This document shows, piece after piece, positions 15,609-21,916 of a DNA stretch of 21,916 nt. The stretch comes from CALALP01 sp041855735 (GTDB lineage Bacteria; Bacillota; Clostridia; Lachnospirales; Lachnospiraceae). Positions within the stretch are counted from its first letter, which is position 1. Each line of letters begins with the position of its first letter. The stretch lies in assembly GCA_041855735.1 (NCBI GenBank), contig JBHAEV010000207.1, positions 1 through 21,916 on the forward strand. Direction: 5' to 3'. Below the pieces are notes generated by a model that saw only the letters and a program-made list of their open reading frames with translations, had not been told where the DNA came from and did not search any database. Made by a program: the position numbers and the translations under genes.

Positions 15609-16462
15609 CCTTTGTTCTCTCCGATCCATTCCATAATGGCCTTGCAGGCTTCGGCGGTTGTCATGATTTCATCATTCAGCAAAATGCCGTTTGCGATCAA
15701 TTCCTGTACAATATAGGTGATGCTCGGAGCGGACAATCCGATTTGCTCCAGCTCTTTGTAATGCTTGAACACCTCTCTCGGAATATTGTCAAACACCAGC
15801 TCTCCACGGCTCATAACCATCAGCCTTGACACATATTTCGCAACATCCTCCATGCTGTGGCTGACCAGCATCACCGTCATCCCGGTTTGTTCCCGCAATT
15901 CACGGATTTTATCCAAAATCTCATCCCTGCCGAAAGGATCCAGTCCCGCCGTCGGCTCATCCAGAATCAGCACCTCCGGCTTCATTGCAAGCACACCGGC
16001 AATCGCCACTCTTCGCTTTTGTCCTCCGGAGAGTTCAAACGGAGAGCGTTTGTAAAAACTTTCGTCAATCCCGGTCATCGCCAGCGCTTCCACGGCACGG
16101 GATTGTGCCTCTTCTTTGGTAAGTCCCTGATTCAAAGGCCCGAAGCAGACATCACTGAGAACATCCACCTCAAACAGCTGATGCTCCGGATACTGAAAAA
16201 CCAACCCGACTTTTTGCCGGAGTTTTTTTAAATCATACCCTTCGGCATAGATGTCTTCCCCATTGTAGTAAATCTTTCCGGATGTTGCCTTGATCAATCC
16301 GTTCAAATGCTGAATCAATGTGGATTTTCCCGAACCGGTATGCCCGATGATTCCGACAAATTCCCCATCCTTTACCTCGAAACCGATGTTCTTGAGGGCA
16401 AAATGCTCAAAGGCGGTTCCCTGTGAATAAATATAATTCAAATTCTCAACTTTAATCGACAC
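15605..16462 (-). CDS. ecfA2: ECF transporter ATPase EcfA2 (A')
   Basis: This is the second ATPase of the energy-coupling factor, 285 residues. Walker A GHTGSGKST is at 40-48, the Q-loop segment reads FQYPEHQLF, the signature is LSGGQKRRVAIAG, Walker B with the D-loop is VLILDEPTAGLDP, and the switch histidine is in LVSHSME. All catalytic residues look intact. Translation begins at a GTG codon that overlaps the end of ecfA1 by 11 bases; AGAGGAG six bases upstream supports it. The heterodimer with EcfA1 powers uptake through EcfT and dispersed S components. Confidence 0.95.
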   Translation of the reverse strand: MSIKVENLNYIYSQGTAFEHFALKNIGFEVKDGEFVGIIGHTGSGKSTLIQHLNGLIKATSGKIYYNGEDIYAEGYDLKKLRQKVGLVFQYPEHQLFEVDVLSDVCFGPLNQGLTKEEAQSRAVEALAMTGIDESFYKRSPFELSGGQKRRVAIAGVLAMKPEVLILDEPTAGLDPFGRDEILDKIRELREQTGMTVMLVSHSMEDVAKYVSRLMVMSRGELVFDNIPREVFKHYKELEQIGLSAPSITYIVQELIANGILLNDEIMTTAEACKAIMEWIGENKG

Positions 16463-17339
16463 TTTGCACTCCTCTTGCCGTATCTTTTTTGAGCCGCGGC
16501 ACCAATTCCTTCATCAGTTCTTCCTTACTCAGTATCCCCTTCGGCAAATCCAGTCCCGCCCGGTTCAGCTCGTAGGCAAGTTCTGTCGCGGCAGGCACAT
16601 CCAGACGCAATTCTCTGAGCTTTTCCACTTCGGAAAAGATCTCCTTCGGCGTTCCGTCCATAACCACCTTCCCCTGATTCATCACCACCACACGATCGGA
16701 ATGAATGACCTCTTCCATATAGTGGGTAATCAAAAGGACGGTAATCTTCTCCGCCTTGTTCAACTCATGAATGGTCTGAATCACTTCCTTTCTCCCGTTC
16801 GGATCCAGCATCGCGGTCGGCTCGTCCAAAACAATGCACTTGGGCCGCATCGCCATAATCCCCGCAATTGCAACCCTTTGTTTTTGTCCTCCGGACAGCT
16901 TGTTCGGAGAGCGCAGCCGATACGCATTCATCCCCACATCGTTCAGACTTTTCTCCACCCTCTTCCAGATCTCCTCCGTCGGGATGCCGATGTTTTCGGG
17001 TCCGAATGCGACATCCTCCTCCACGATATTTCCGATAATCTGATTGTCCGGATTTTGAAATACCATTCCCACACTTTTTCGAATGTTCAATAAACTCGCA
17101 TCATTGGCGGTATCCATCTGCGAAATCCAAACCGTTCCCTCCGTGGGCAGCAAGATCCCGTTCAGATGCTTTGCCAATGTCGATTTTCCGGAACCGTTAT
17201 GCCCCAAAACGGATACGAAACTTCCTTCCTCAATCTCAATATCCACCGTATCGATTGCCCGCTTTACTTCTCTGTCTTCCTCGGTTTCCGCATTGGTCAC
17301 ATAGTCAAAAATCAGCTTTGCCGTTTTTATGATATCCAT
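16452..17339 (-). CDS. ecfA1: ECF transporter ATPase EcfA1 (A)
   Basis: This is the first ATPase of the energy-coupling factor, 295 residues. Walker A GHNGSGKST is at 46-54, the Q-loop segment reads FQNPDNQII, the signature is LSGGQKQRVAIAG, Walker B is CIVLDEPTAMLDP (Met where EcfA2 has Gly), and the switch histidine is in LITHYME. The start at 17339 has GGAG four bases upstream, a rather short spacing. It is the first gene after the promoter at 17464-17492 and a leader of about 118 bases. In many Firmicutes rplQ lies upstream; here it is a tRNA gene with its own terminator, so the module is detached from the ribosomal protein cluster. Confidence 0.95.
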   Translation of the reverse strand: MDIIKTAKLIFDYVTNAETEEDREVKRAIDTVDIEIEEGSFVSVLGHNGSGKSTLAKHLNGILLPTEGTVWISQMDTANDASLLNIRKSVGMVFQNPDNQIIGNIVEEDVAFGPENIGIPTEEIWKRVEKSLNDVGMNAYRLRSPNKLSGGQKQRVAIAGIMAMRPKCIVLDEPTAMLDPNGRKEVIQTIHELNKAEKITVLLITHYMEEVIHSDRVVVMNQGKVVMDGTPKEIFSEVEKLRELRLDVPAATELAYELNRAGLDLPKGILSKEELMKELVPRLKKDTARGVQSVD

Positions 17340-17463
17340 AATACTCCATTAATCATTTCATTTTCATCTCTTGCAGATATTCCGCAAAAACCATTTTTTC
17401 GTATGGCAAATGCCAACGCCTTTCCATTGGCTTTCGTCGGAAAACATGCCATCGCATACCCAT

Positions 17464-17492
17464 AGAATACTATGTTTGAGAACAGTTTGCAA
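17464..17492 (-). promoter_or_regulatory. Promoter of the ecfA1-ecfA2-ecfT-truA-lacI-...-nox operon
   Basis: On the minus strand TTGCAA (17492-17487) and TATTCT (17469-17464) are separated by 17 bp. Transcription would start near 17457, giving a leader of about 118 bases. The leader contains several alternative short stems (GTATG/CATAC, ATGGCA/TGCCAT, GCCAA/TTGGC) but no recognised riboswitch. No other gene fills 17340-17510. Confidence 0.65.
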
Positions 17493-17510
17493 CCGTTCCC
17501 CGCTCATACG

Positions 17511-17536
17511 AAAAAAAGCCTTGATGCATCAAGGCT
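17511..17536 (-). terminator. Terminator of tRNA-Arg
   Basis: The perfect palindrome AGCCTTGATGCATCAAGGCT is followed on the minus strand by seven T. It lies 37 bases beyond the 3' end of the tRNA. An extra AGCCTTGA copy at 17568-17561 could pair with the same right arm as an alternative stem. Confidence 0.9.
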
Positions 17537-17573
17537 CCGCTCTGCAAAGCACCGACGATATCAAGGCTTGCAA

Positions 17574-17647
17574 CGTGCGCGAGAAGATTCGAACTCCCGA
17601 CCCCTTGGTCCGTAGCCAAGTACTCTATCCAGCTGAGCTACGCACAC
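17574..17647 (-). tRNA. tRNA-Arg (anticodon ACG)
   Basis: The 74-base cloverleaf folds fully. The acceptor stem is GTGTGCG/CGCGCAC with one G-U pair. The D arm is GCTC/GAGT. The anticodon stem CTTGG/CCAAG encloses the loop CTACGGA, giving anticodon ACG, which is normally deaminated to ICG for CGU/CGC/CGA codons. The T arm is GGGAG TTCGAAT CTTCT. The discriminator is G and CCA is not encoded, so the CCA end must be added by the nucleotidyltransferase. It is a single-gene transcript with its own promoter and terminator. Confidence 0.96.
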
Positions 17648-17662
17648 GTATTGCAAGAATGA

Positions 17663-17691
17663 ATTATACTATCCCTGCCTGTTCCTGTCAA
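17663..17691 (-). promoter_or_regulatory. Consensus promoter of tRNA-Arg
   Basis: On the minus strand a perfect TTGACA (17691-17686) and a perfect TATAAT (17668-17663) are separated by 17 bp. The A/T-rich stretch at 17694-17725 may act as an UP element. The spacing to the tRNA 5' end fits a short precursor. Confidence 0.9.
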
Positions 17692-17765
17692 GCATTTTTC
17701 TTCGAAAATTTTTGAAAAATATTTCGGCCATCTTGTCATCACCCGGGTCTTGATTGTTTTTGTTA

Positions 17766-17791
17766 CATTTCGCGCATGTTTCATTTTGCGC
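17766..17791 (+). repeat. Direct repeat upstream of the L,D-transpeptidase promoter
   Basis: CATTTCGCGC (17766-17775) and CATTTTGCGC (17782-17791) are 10-base direct repeats with one mismatch, spaced 16 bp start to start. The second ends 35 bp upstream of the -35 box of the divergent L,D-transpeptidase gene. Three copies of TTTTTGT lie around them (17757, 17796, 17807). They might bind a regulator in tandem; this is only a possibility. No gene is visible in 17692-17826. Confidence 0.35.
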
Positions 17792-17826
17792 TATCTTTTT
17801 GTCAGATTTTTGTAAACATATGATAT

Positions 17827-17855
17827 TTGCTTTAAAACCGCATCTATGATATACT
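17827..17855 (+). promoter_or_regulatory. Promoter of the L,D-transpeptidase gene
   Basis: TTGCTT (17827-17832) and TATACT (17850-17855) are separated by 17 bp on the plus strand. Transcription would start near 17862, leaving a leader of about 62 bases that ends in GGAGG at 17913-17917, seven bases before the ATG. Confidence 0.7.
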
Positions 17856-17924
17856 TTATTTCGATGTATACAGTTTCGTTTTTGTATTTTTGCTGTATGC
17901 AGTAATAATTTTGGAGGTATATTT

Positions 17925-19676
17925 ATGCAGCGCAGAAGAGGTCTTGCGACCCTAATAGCAACCGCTCTGGCATTGAGCATTTCGGCATCATCCGGCCTTG
18001 TTTCTTTTGCGGACGAGAATGTTACATTCGGCGTAGTGAATGCAACCACTGTCGACCACGGCAATGGTATGCCGAAAACCGTGACCAATGTTGTTTCTCC
18101 CGAAGGGATGAATCTGGATCAAGTGGTTCAAAGCGCGGGACTGGATGCATTGGGAGAGGGAAACAATCCTCCGGATTCCATACTCGGCATCACCCCGATG
18201 GTACATTATGAATTTCGAAATGCGGCAAACGGAATCATAGCCGGAACGGAATCCAATCTCAACACATATCTGTACAGTCCGGGCGGCTTTTCCCGACTGT
18301 ATATGGAACATTCCGGTTCCGCCCGCTATTATTTCAGAGTATTTACACAAAAAGGCGGCTGGCTGCCTTGGCAAAACTCCAAGGAGAACACGCCGAATCC
18401 GGACGATTCCAGTAAGGTTCAGGCTCTCCAGCTGCGGGTAAAGGGACATACCAAGACTCTTGCCGATGTGTATTACCGTGTTGTTCTCAATGACGGCACT
18501 GTGCTGGACTGGGCAAAAAACGGTCAAACCACGGGAACCATCGGAACCGACAAATACATCGTGGCGATTAAGATCGCACTTTGGAACCGAACCGTTCCGT
18601 TTACACAGCCGACAAGCACTTTGATGGAAGCGCCGAACTATGAGGGACCGTATTTTGATAAAAGCGGCGGCGTGCAGTATTCCAGAGCTGACGGTTCGCC
18701 GTACACCGGATGGGCGTTCTTCAACGAAGCACAGTACTACTTCAGTGAAGGAAGCCGGGCCGTGGGCTGGCAGTATATCAACGGACAGAAGTTCTATTTT
18801 GCGGAAGACGGCAGGCTGCTTACCGACCTGGAGCCGATCATGGGACTTCCGGGCAGTTATCAGATCCGAATCAACAAGGCAACCAAAACATTAACCGTTC
18901 TGGCAAAGGACGGCAACAACGGTTTTATCATTCCGTTCAAAACCTTCCAGATCACGAACGGTCCGGATACTCCGCTCGGCACCTTCCATACCTATGTGAA
19001 GTATCAGTCCAAGATCATGCACGACAATATTTATTGTCGGTATCTGACCCGATTCTACAAGGGCTTTTTGATGCATTCTTTGATTTATCTGGATTCCGGA
19101 GCGCCGACCGCATTGGATCCGGATACTTACAATTTCATGGACGAAGCCGTTTCCGACGGATGTATTCGTCTGAAGGCGGGAGAGGCGCATTGGATTTATA
19201 CCAATGTTCCGTTGCAGACCCCGGTTACCATCTACGAAGACATGTGGGATAAGGGACCGATTGAACGTCCGGCTGTGGAACAGGTCATTCCGAGAACACA
19301 GCGATATGATCCGACCGATCCGGTTATGGCGGCACAGCATGCGGCGGATCAGGCGGCAAGAGATGCTGCCGATGCTCCGAGAATCGAGGCGATCAAGGCG
19401 GCACAGTTGGCGGAGGCGACGGCAAGAGGCGATTACGCAGGCGATACCGCGCAGACCGAAGCAACCGAATCCACCACTGCGGCTGCGCAAACCTCTGCCC
19501 CGGCAGAAACCGCCGCTCCGGCGGAAACTGCAGCTCCGACAGAGACCGCCGATCCGGCACAATCTTCCGAAACCGAAGCAAGACTTTCCAAAAATCCGGT
19601 GGTTCACACATCCGCGCCGACGGCGGCAACAACCGAGTCCACGGCGGAACCGGGATCGGAAGCGACAAGTCCGTAA
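17925..19676 (+). CDS. Secreted L,D-transpeptidase (YkuD) with wall-binding repeats
   Basis: The 583-residue exported protein probably forms 3-3 peptidoglycan cross-links or attaches wall components. A signal peptide ends near Ala29 (SFA-DE). Residues about 132-225 hold two ChW-like repeats: YYFRVFTQKGGWLPW, then YYRVVLNDGTVLDW with TTGTIGTDKYIVAIKI. Residues about 252-305 hold glucan/choline-binding type repeats (GSPYTGWAFFNEAQYYF, then AVGWQYINGQKFYF). The YkuD domain spans about 310-435 with His384-Ser and catalytic Cys413 in VSDGCIRL; the usual motif is SHGC, so Asp411 replaces a conserved histidine. The last 140 residues are Ala/Thr/Glu/Pro-rich with AAPAET-type repeats and no LPXTG anchor. 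It is the only plus-strand gene here, with its own promoter, GGAGG site and terminator. Confidence 0.9.
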   Translation: MQRRRGLATLIATALALSISASSGLVSFADENVTFGVVNATTVDHGNGMPKTVTNVVSPEGMNLDQVVQSAGLDALGEGNNPPDSILGITPMVHYEFRNAANGIIAGTESNLNTYLYSPGGFSRLYMEHSGSARYYFRVFTQKGGWLPWQNSKENTPNPDDSSKVQALQLRVKGHTKTLADVYYRVVLNDGTVLDWAKNGQTTGTIGTDKYIVAIKIALWNRTVPFTQPTSTLMEAPNYEGPYFDKSGGVQYSRADGSPYTGWAFFNEAQYYFSEGSRAVGWQYINGQKFYFAEDGRLLTDLEPIMGLPGSYQIRINKATKTLTVLAKDGNNGFIIPFKTFQITNGPDTPLGTFHTYVKYQSKIMHDNIYCRYLTRFYKGFLMHSLIYLDSGAPTALDPDTYNFMDEAVSDGCIRLKAGEAHWIYTNVPLQTPVTIYEDMWDKGPIERPAVEQVIPRTQRYDPTDPVMAAQHAADQAARDAADAPRIEAIKAAQLAEATARGDYAGDTAQTEATESTTAAAQTSAPAETAAPAETAAPTETADPAQSSETEARLSKNPVVHTSAPTAATTESTAEPGSEATSP

Positions 19677-19694
19677 CAATCACATCGGCATCGC

Positions 19695-19735
19695 AAAAAG
19701 CAGTCGTTACAACTCCCGTTGTTCGACTGCTTTTT
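19695..19735. terminator. Bidirectional terminator between convergent genes
   Basis: AAAAAGCAGTCG pairs with CGACTGCTTTTT (12 bp), and the interior ACAAC/GTTGT extends the hairpin around a TCCC loop. The U-tract is good on both strands. It ends both the L,D-transpeptidase transcript and the glycosyltransferase/PLP-protein transcript. Confidence 0.9.
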
Positions 19736-19749
19736 GTAATCCGTATCGA

Positions 19750-20769
19750 TCAATCCATGTCGGATTGTTTCGGCGTTTTTCTTTTCGTATTTTTGTCCTT
19801 ATTCTCTCTCCATTCATCATAGACCGGAATTCCTCCGGTATGAATGAACAGGATATTGCCAAAAATCCACGATTCCTCAATCTCGTGCATCATACCGTCA
19901 AATGCTTTTCCCGTATAAACCGGATCCAGGCAGATATCATGTTCAATATTCATTTGTTCGATAAAGGATTCGATGTTTTTGTCATTGACTTCATACCCCC
20001 CGCCAATGTATTTGCCGGTCAGATAATAGTTCTCCTCCAGATTGAACTCCTTGATTTCTTTGGATATGGATACCCCGCAAATCTGCGTGTTTTTGTGATG
20101 CCGGTTCCGTCCCCTGATCAGTCCCTCCAAAGTCATGCCGGTACCATAGGGAACCACAATGCAGTCGAATTCCACGCCGGTTTCTTTTTCATAGGCAACG
20201 ATCTCGTCGTATGCCAGATCGTACGCATGCAATGCCACATTTTCATTGCCGGTTCCCTCGGAATTTCCGTAAATATAATAATAATTTTTCTTCTGGGTTC
20301 GCAGCTGTGCCATCACCTCTTCCAAGGTCTGCCGGACCTCGCTCTTTTTGCAGTAGGTTCTCATGGCGCCGCATCGATCCGCCAGCTCCTCATTTCTGTG
20401 CTTTTTGAATTTTGCGGCCGTCTCACCCTGAACCAGCTGATTCTGATATGCCCGCATCACATAGTGAAATTCCGAATCCACCAGGGATGTCACAAGTCTG
20501 CAGGGAATATCGGCATCCTTTGCCAACTGCGATATCACACGGTTGATATTGGAATGTCTGGAACCGTAAGAAATCACCGCATCGGAGTTTTTCTCATACA
20601 TATCCCTGAAGAATTCCACGGCAATTCGGACACTGTTTCCTCCGTAGGAATACGGTATGTTATCATCTCTTTTGATATAAATCTGACTGCCGGAGTGCTC
20701 CATCAGTCTGTAGATCTCCGTCTTCAGGGGAATGTCCTTATATGCATTGTAAATCCTTTCTAATCCCAT
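19750..20769 (-). CDS. PLP-fold protein of the ACC deaminase/D-cysteine desulfhydrase family lacking the Schiff-base lysine
   Basis: The 339-residue product has the fold-type II motifs of this family: IYIKRDDNIPYSYGGNSVRI near residues 30-49, VISYGSRHSNINRVISQLAK near 70, VVPYGTGMTLEGLIRG for phosphate binding, and the C-terminal HTGGIPVYDEW. In the family the PLP lysine follows GGN (GGNK); here the codon is AGT, giving Ser46. Either the protein does not form the internal aldimine or it no longer uses PLP. The ATG at 20769 fits the family start; an ATG at 20793 adds eight basic residues. It overlaps the glycosyltransferase stop by 10 bases, so the two are coupled and its role may be in glycan or amino sugar metabolism. 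No known function can be assigned. Confidence 0.8.
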   Translation of the reverse strand: MGLERIYNAYKDIPLKTEIYRLMEHSGSQIYIKRDDNIPYSYGGNSVRIAVEFFRDMYEKNSDAVISYGSRHSNINRVISQLAKDADIPCRLVTSLVDSEFHYVMRAYQNQLVQGETAAKFKKHRNEELADRCGAMRTYCKKSEVRQTLEEVMAQLRTQKKNYYYIYGNSEGTGNENVALHAYDLAYDEIVAYEKETGVEFDCIVVPYGTGMTLEGLIRGRNRHHKNTQICGVSISKEIKEFNLEENYYLTGKYIGGGYEVNDKNIESFIEQMNIEHDICLDPVYTGKAFDGMMHEIEESWIFGNILFIHTGGIPVYDEWRENKDKNTKRKTPKQSDMD

Positions 20770-21752
20770 TTTCCTGCCTTTCTTTCGCTCCATTTTCTCG
20801 CCGCCATGCGAACTGCACGGTAAATCCCGGGCAAATGATATTCAAAACGAATAAAAAATCGGGTGTGAAAACTCAAATCCGAATAAAACTCCCGGTATTC
20901 CCGTGCAAAAATGTAAGAATACTGTTTTGTATTGACATAGGTCAAAAAACGAAGCCGCTTTACGGCTCTTTCAATCGATTCGTGATACCGGTATCCGGTC
21001 TGCATATCAAAACTCTCGTACATTTCTTTCATCCGCAAATAGTAGGTTTCCTGCTTCGCCGGATAATCTCCGCTTCTGCCGCGTACCGTCCAGCTCTCTT
21101 TATCTCCGATCCGGTATACGCTCATCATTTCATCAAAATAGTAAACACTGCCTTTCGAAGCAAACAAAAGCTGCAGCGGAATATCTCCGACCGGGCATTT
21201 GGTATAGTAATCCGGAACCGGCTGAACCAATGATGTGCGAAACAACAGCGAAGCCGTGGGAATTCCCGACTTTTTATCAATGATCTGATCCGCCGGTATG
21301 ATTTTACTCTGCTTATACGGGCGAACCGTCGCTTCGGTATAGGATCCGTCCACCACTTCGACTTTCGCACTGTGACAGCACATGCTGCACTTTGGATGGG
21401 CTTCCATATAGCTCACCTGCTTCTGCAGTTTGTTCTCGTCAATCCAGTAATCATCCCCCTCACACATGGCAATATACTTGCCCCTTGCTCTCGGATAGTT
21501 GAAGGCACCGCTCGGATTGGTCACCCCTTTGGAATACTGATTCTGCTGCTGATACATGGCTCGAATCAAATCCGGGTATTTCAATTCATATTCACGGATA
21601 ATCTCTGCGGTACGATCCGTGGATGCATCGTCATGTATTACGATCTCGATTGCGAAGTCCGTTTTCTGACTCAAAAAACTTTCCAGAGTCTGCCGAATGT
21701 ATTGCTCCTGATTGTATGCAATGCAGCAAATACTCACCATAATGTCATTCAT
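20760..21752 (-). CDS. Family 2 glycosyltransferase
   Basis: The 330-residue product has a GT-A fold family 2 domain. The start VSICCIAYNQEQYIRQTLES is followed by VIHDDASTDRT (Asp41-Asp42, nucleotide sugar) and by AMCEGDDYWID (Asp100-Asp101, the metal site). The C-terminal 120 residues are basic and aromatic with no clear membrane helix. It probably transfers a sugar to a surface glycan; donor and acceptor are unknown. The start is uncertain. In-frame ATGs at 21764, 21752 and 21740 all lack a strong ribosome binding site, whereas AGGAGG at 21811-21806 stands only two bases from an in-frame TTG at 21803. An ATG at 21869 overlaps the promoter and is rejected. The gene is translationally coupled to the PLP-fold gene. 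Confidence 0.88.
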   Translation of the reverse strand: MNDIMVSICCIAYNQEQYIRQTLESFLSQKTDFAIEIVIHDDASTDRTAEIIREYELKYPDLIRAMYQQQNQYSKGVTNPSGAFNYPRARGKYIAMCEGDDYWIDENKLQKQVSYMEAHPKCSMCCHSAKVEVVDGSYTEATVRPYKQSKIIPADQIIDKKSGIPTASLLFRTSLVQPVPDYYTKCPVGDIPLQLLFASKGSVYYFDEMMSVYRIGDKESWTVRGRSGDYPAKQETYYLRMKEMYESFDMQTGYRYHESIERAVKRLRFLTYVNTKQYSYIFAREYREFYSDLSFHTRFFIRFEYHLPGIYRAVRMAARKWSERKAGKWD

Positions 21753-21834
21753 CTGTCCAAACATCCGAAAGAAACATCCGGCTGCCACCGGCTGTTTCTC
21801 CAAAACCTCCTGTTTTCGTGCTATTTCGTATATC

Positions 21835-21863
21835 ATCTTATATGTGAAATTTTTTATTGTCAA
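21835..21863 (-). promoter_or_regulatory. Promoter of the glycosyltransferase/PLP-protein pair
   Basis: On the minus strand a perfect TTGACA (21863-21858) and TAAGAT (21840-21835) are separated by 17 bp. The A/T palindrome ATATTTTAAAATAT (21883-21896) lies just upstream and may serve as an UP element. The leader to the chosen start codon would be about 75 bases. Nothing else is visible to the right edge. Confidence 0.75.
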
Positions 21864-21916
21864 CACCATCTTTTAGCTTGATATATTTTAAAATATGTGA
21901 TAAAATCCCATCTTTG

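Noticed and set aside
17353..17457. Short open frame in the ecf leader (M at 17457, ending in EMKMK)
   Set aside because: It starts at about the predicted transcript start with no ribosome binding site; Arg/Trp/His-rich translation looks non-coding.
19204..20763. A 519-codon plus-strand open frame across the transpeptidase tail and the PLP-fold gene
   Set aside because: It crosses a strong bidirectional terminator and overlaps two supported genes in other frames; its translation is Arg/Pro low-complexity and then unlike any family.
1..21916. CRISPR array, insertion sequence or prophage
   Set aside because: No regularly spaced repeats, transposase, integrase or phage structural motifs were seen on either strand.

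Overview
The window looks like chromosomal DNA of a low-to-moderate GC Firmicute, most likely a clostridial anaerobe of the Lachnospiraceae type. This is inferred from gene content: a YugP-type zinc peptidase beside fmt and rsmB, an energy-coupling-factor (ECF) module followed by truA, ChW-like and glucan/choline-binding-type wall repeats, strong Shine-Dalgarno sites and sigma-A type promoters. No species can be named from the sequence alone. Nearly every gene lies on the minus strand; the exception is a secreted L,D-transpeptidase at 17925-19676. I saw no insertion sequence, phage gene or CRISPR array.

Read in the direction of minus-strand transcription (right to left), the layout is as follows. 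(a) 21863-19750: a promoter, a family 2 glycosyltransferase and an overlapping PLP-fold protein of the ACC deaminase/D-cysteine desulfhydrase type that lacks the Schiff-base lysine. A bidirectional terminator separates this pair from the convergent L,D-transpeptidase. (b) 17691-17511: tRNA-Arg(ACG) with a consensus promoter and its own terminator. (c) 17492-8669: a probable nine-gene operon, ecfA1-ecfA2-ecfT-truA-lacI family-MBL/beta-CASP nuclease-degenerate RNase H-membrane protein-nox, with a good promoter in front and the first clear terminator after nox. (d) 8613-7018: a monocistronic CstA-family transporter with its own promoter and terminator. (e) 6937-4056: a 42-residue membrane protein and alaS, ending in a strong terminator. 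(f) 4040-1: fmt, then an internal promoter with a structured leader, then yugP-like, rsmB, aroQ and the start of an SPFH/band 7 gene that runs off the left edge.

The functional theme is mostly translation and RNA maintenance: alanyl-tRNA charging, initiator-tRNA formylation, rRNA methylation, tRNA pseudouridylation, tRNA-Arg and an RNA-type MBL nuclease. Vitamin uptake energising (ECF), oxygen/NADH handling (nox), peptide or pyruvate uptake (cstA) and envelope biogenesis (L,D-transpeptidase, glycosyltransferase) are also present. The most unusual items are two enzyme-fold proteins that have lost key catalytic residues, an RNase HI homologue and a PLP-fold homologue. Each sits beside a gene with an apparently intact active site. 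An L,D-transpeptidase with SDGC instead of SHGC, candidate structured leaders, and a terminator hairpin lying inside a tiny frame that ends on the fmt start codon are also worth a second look. No single stretch is clearly a new multi-gene system.
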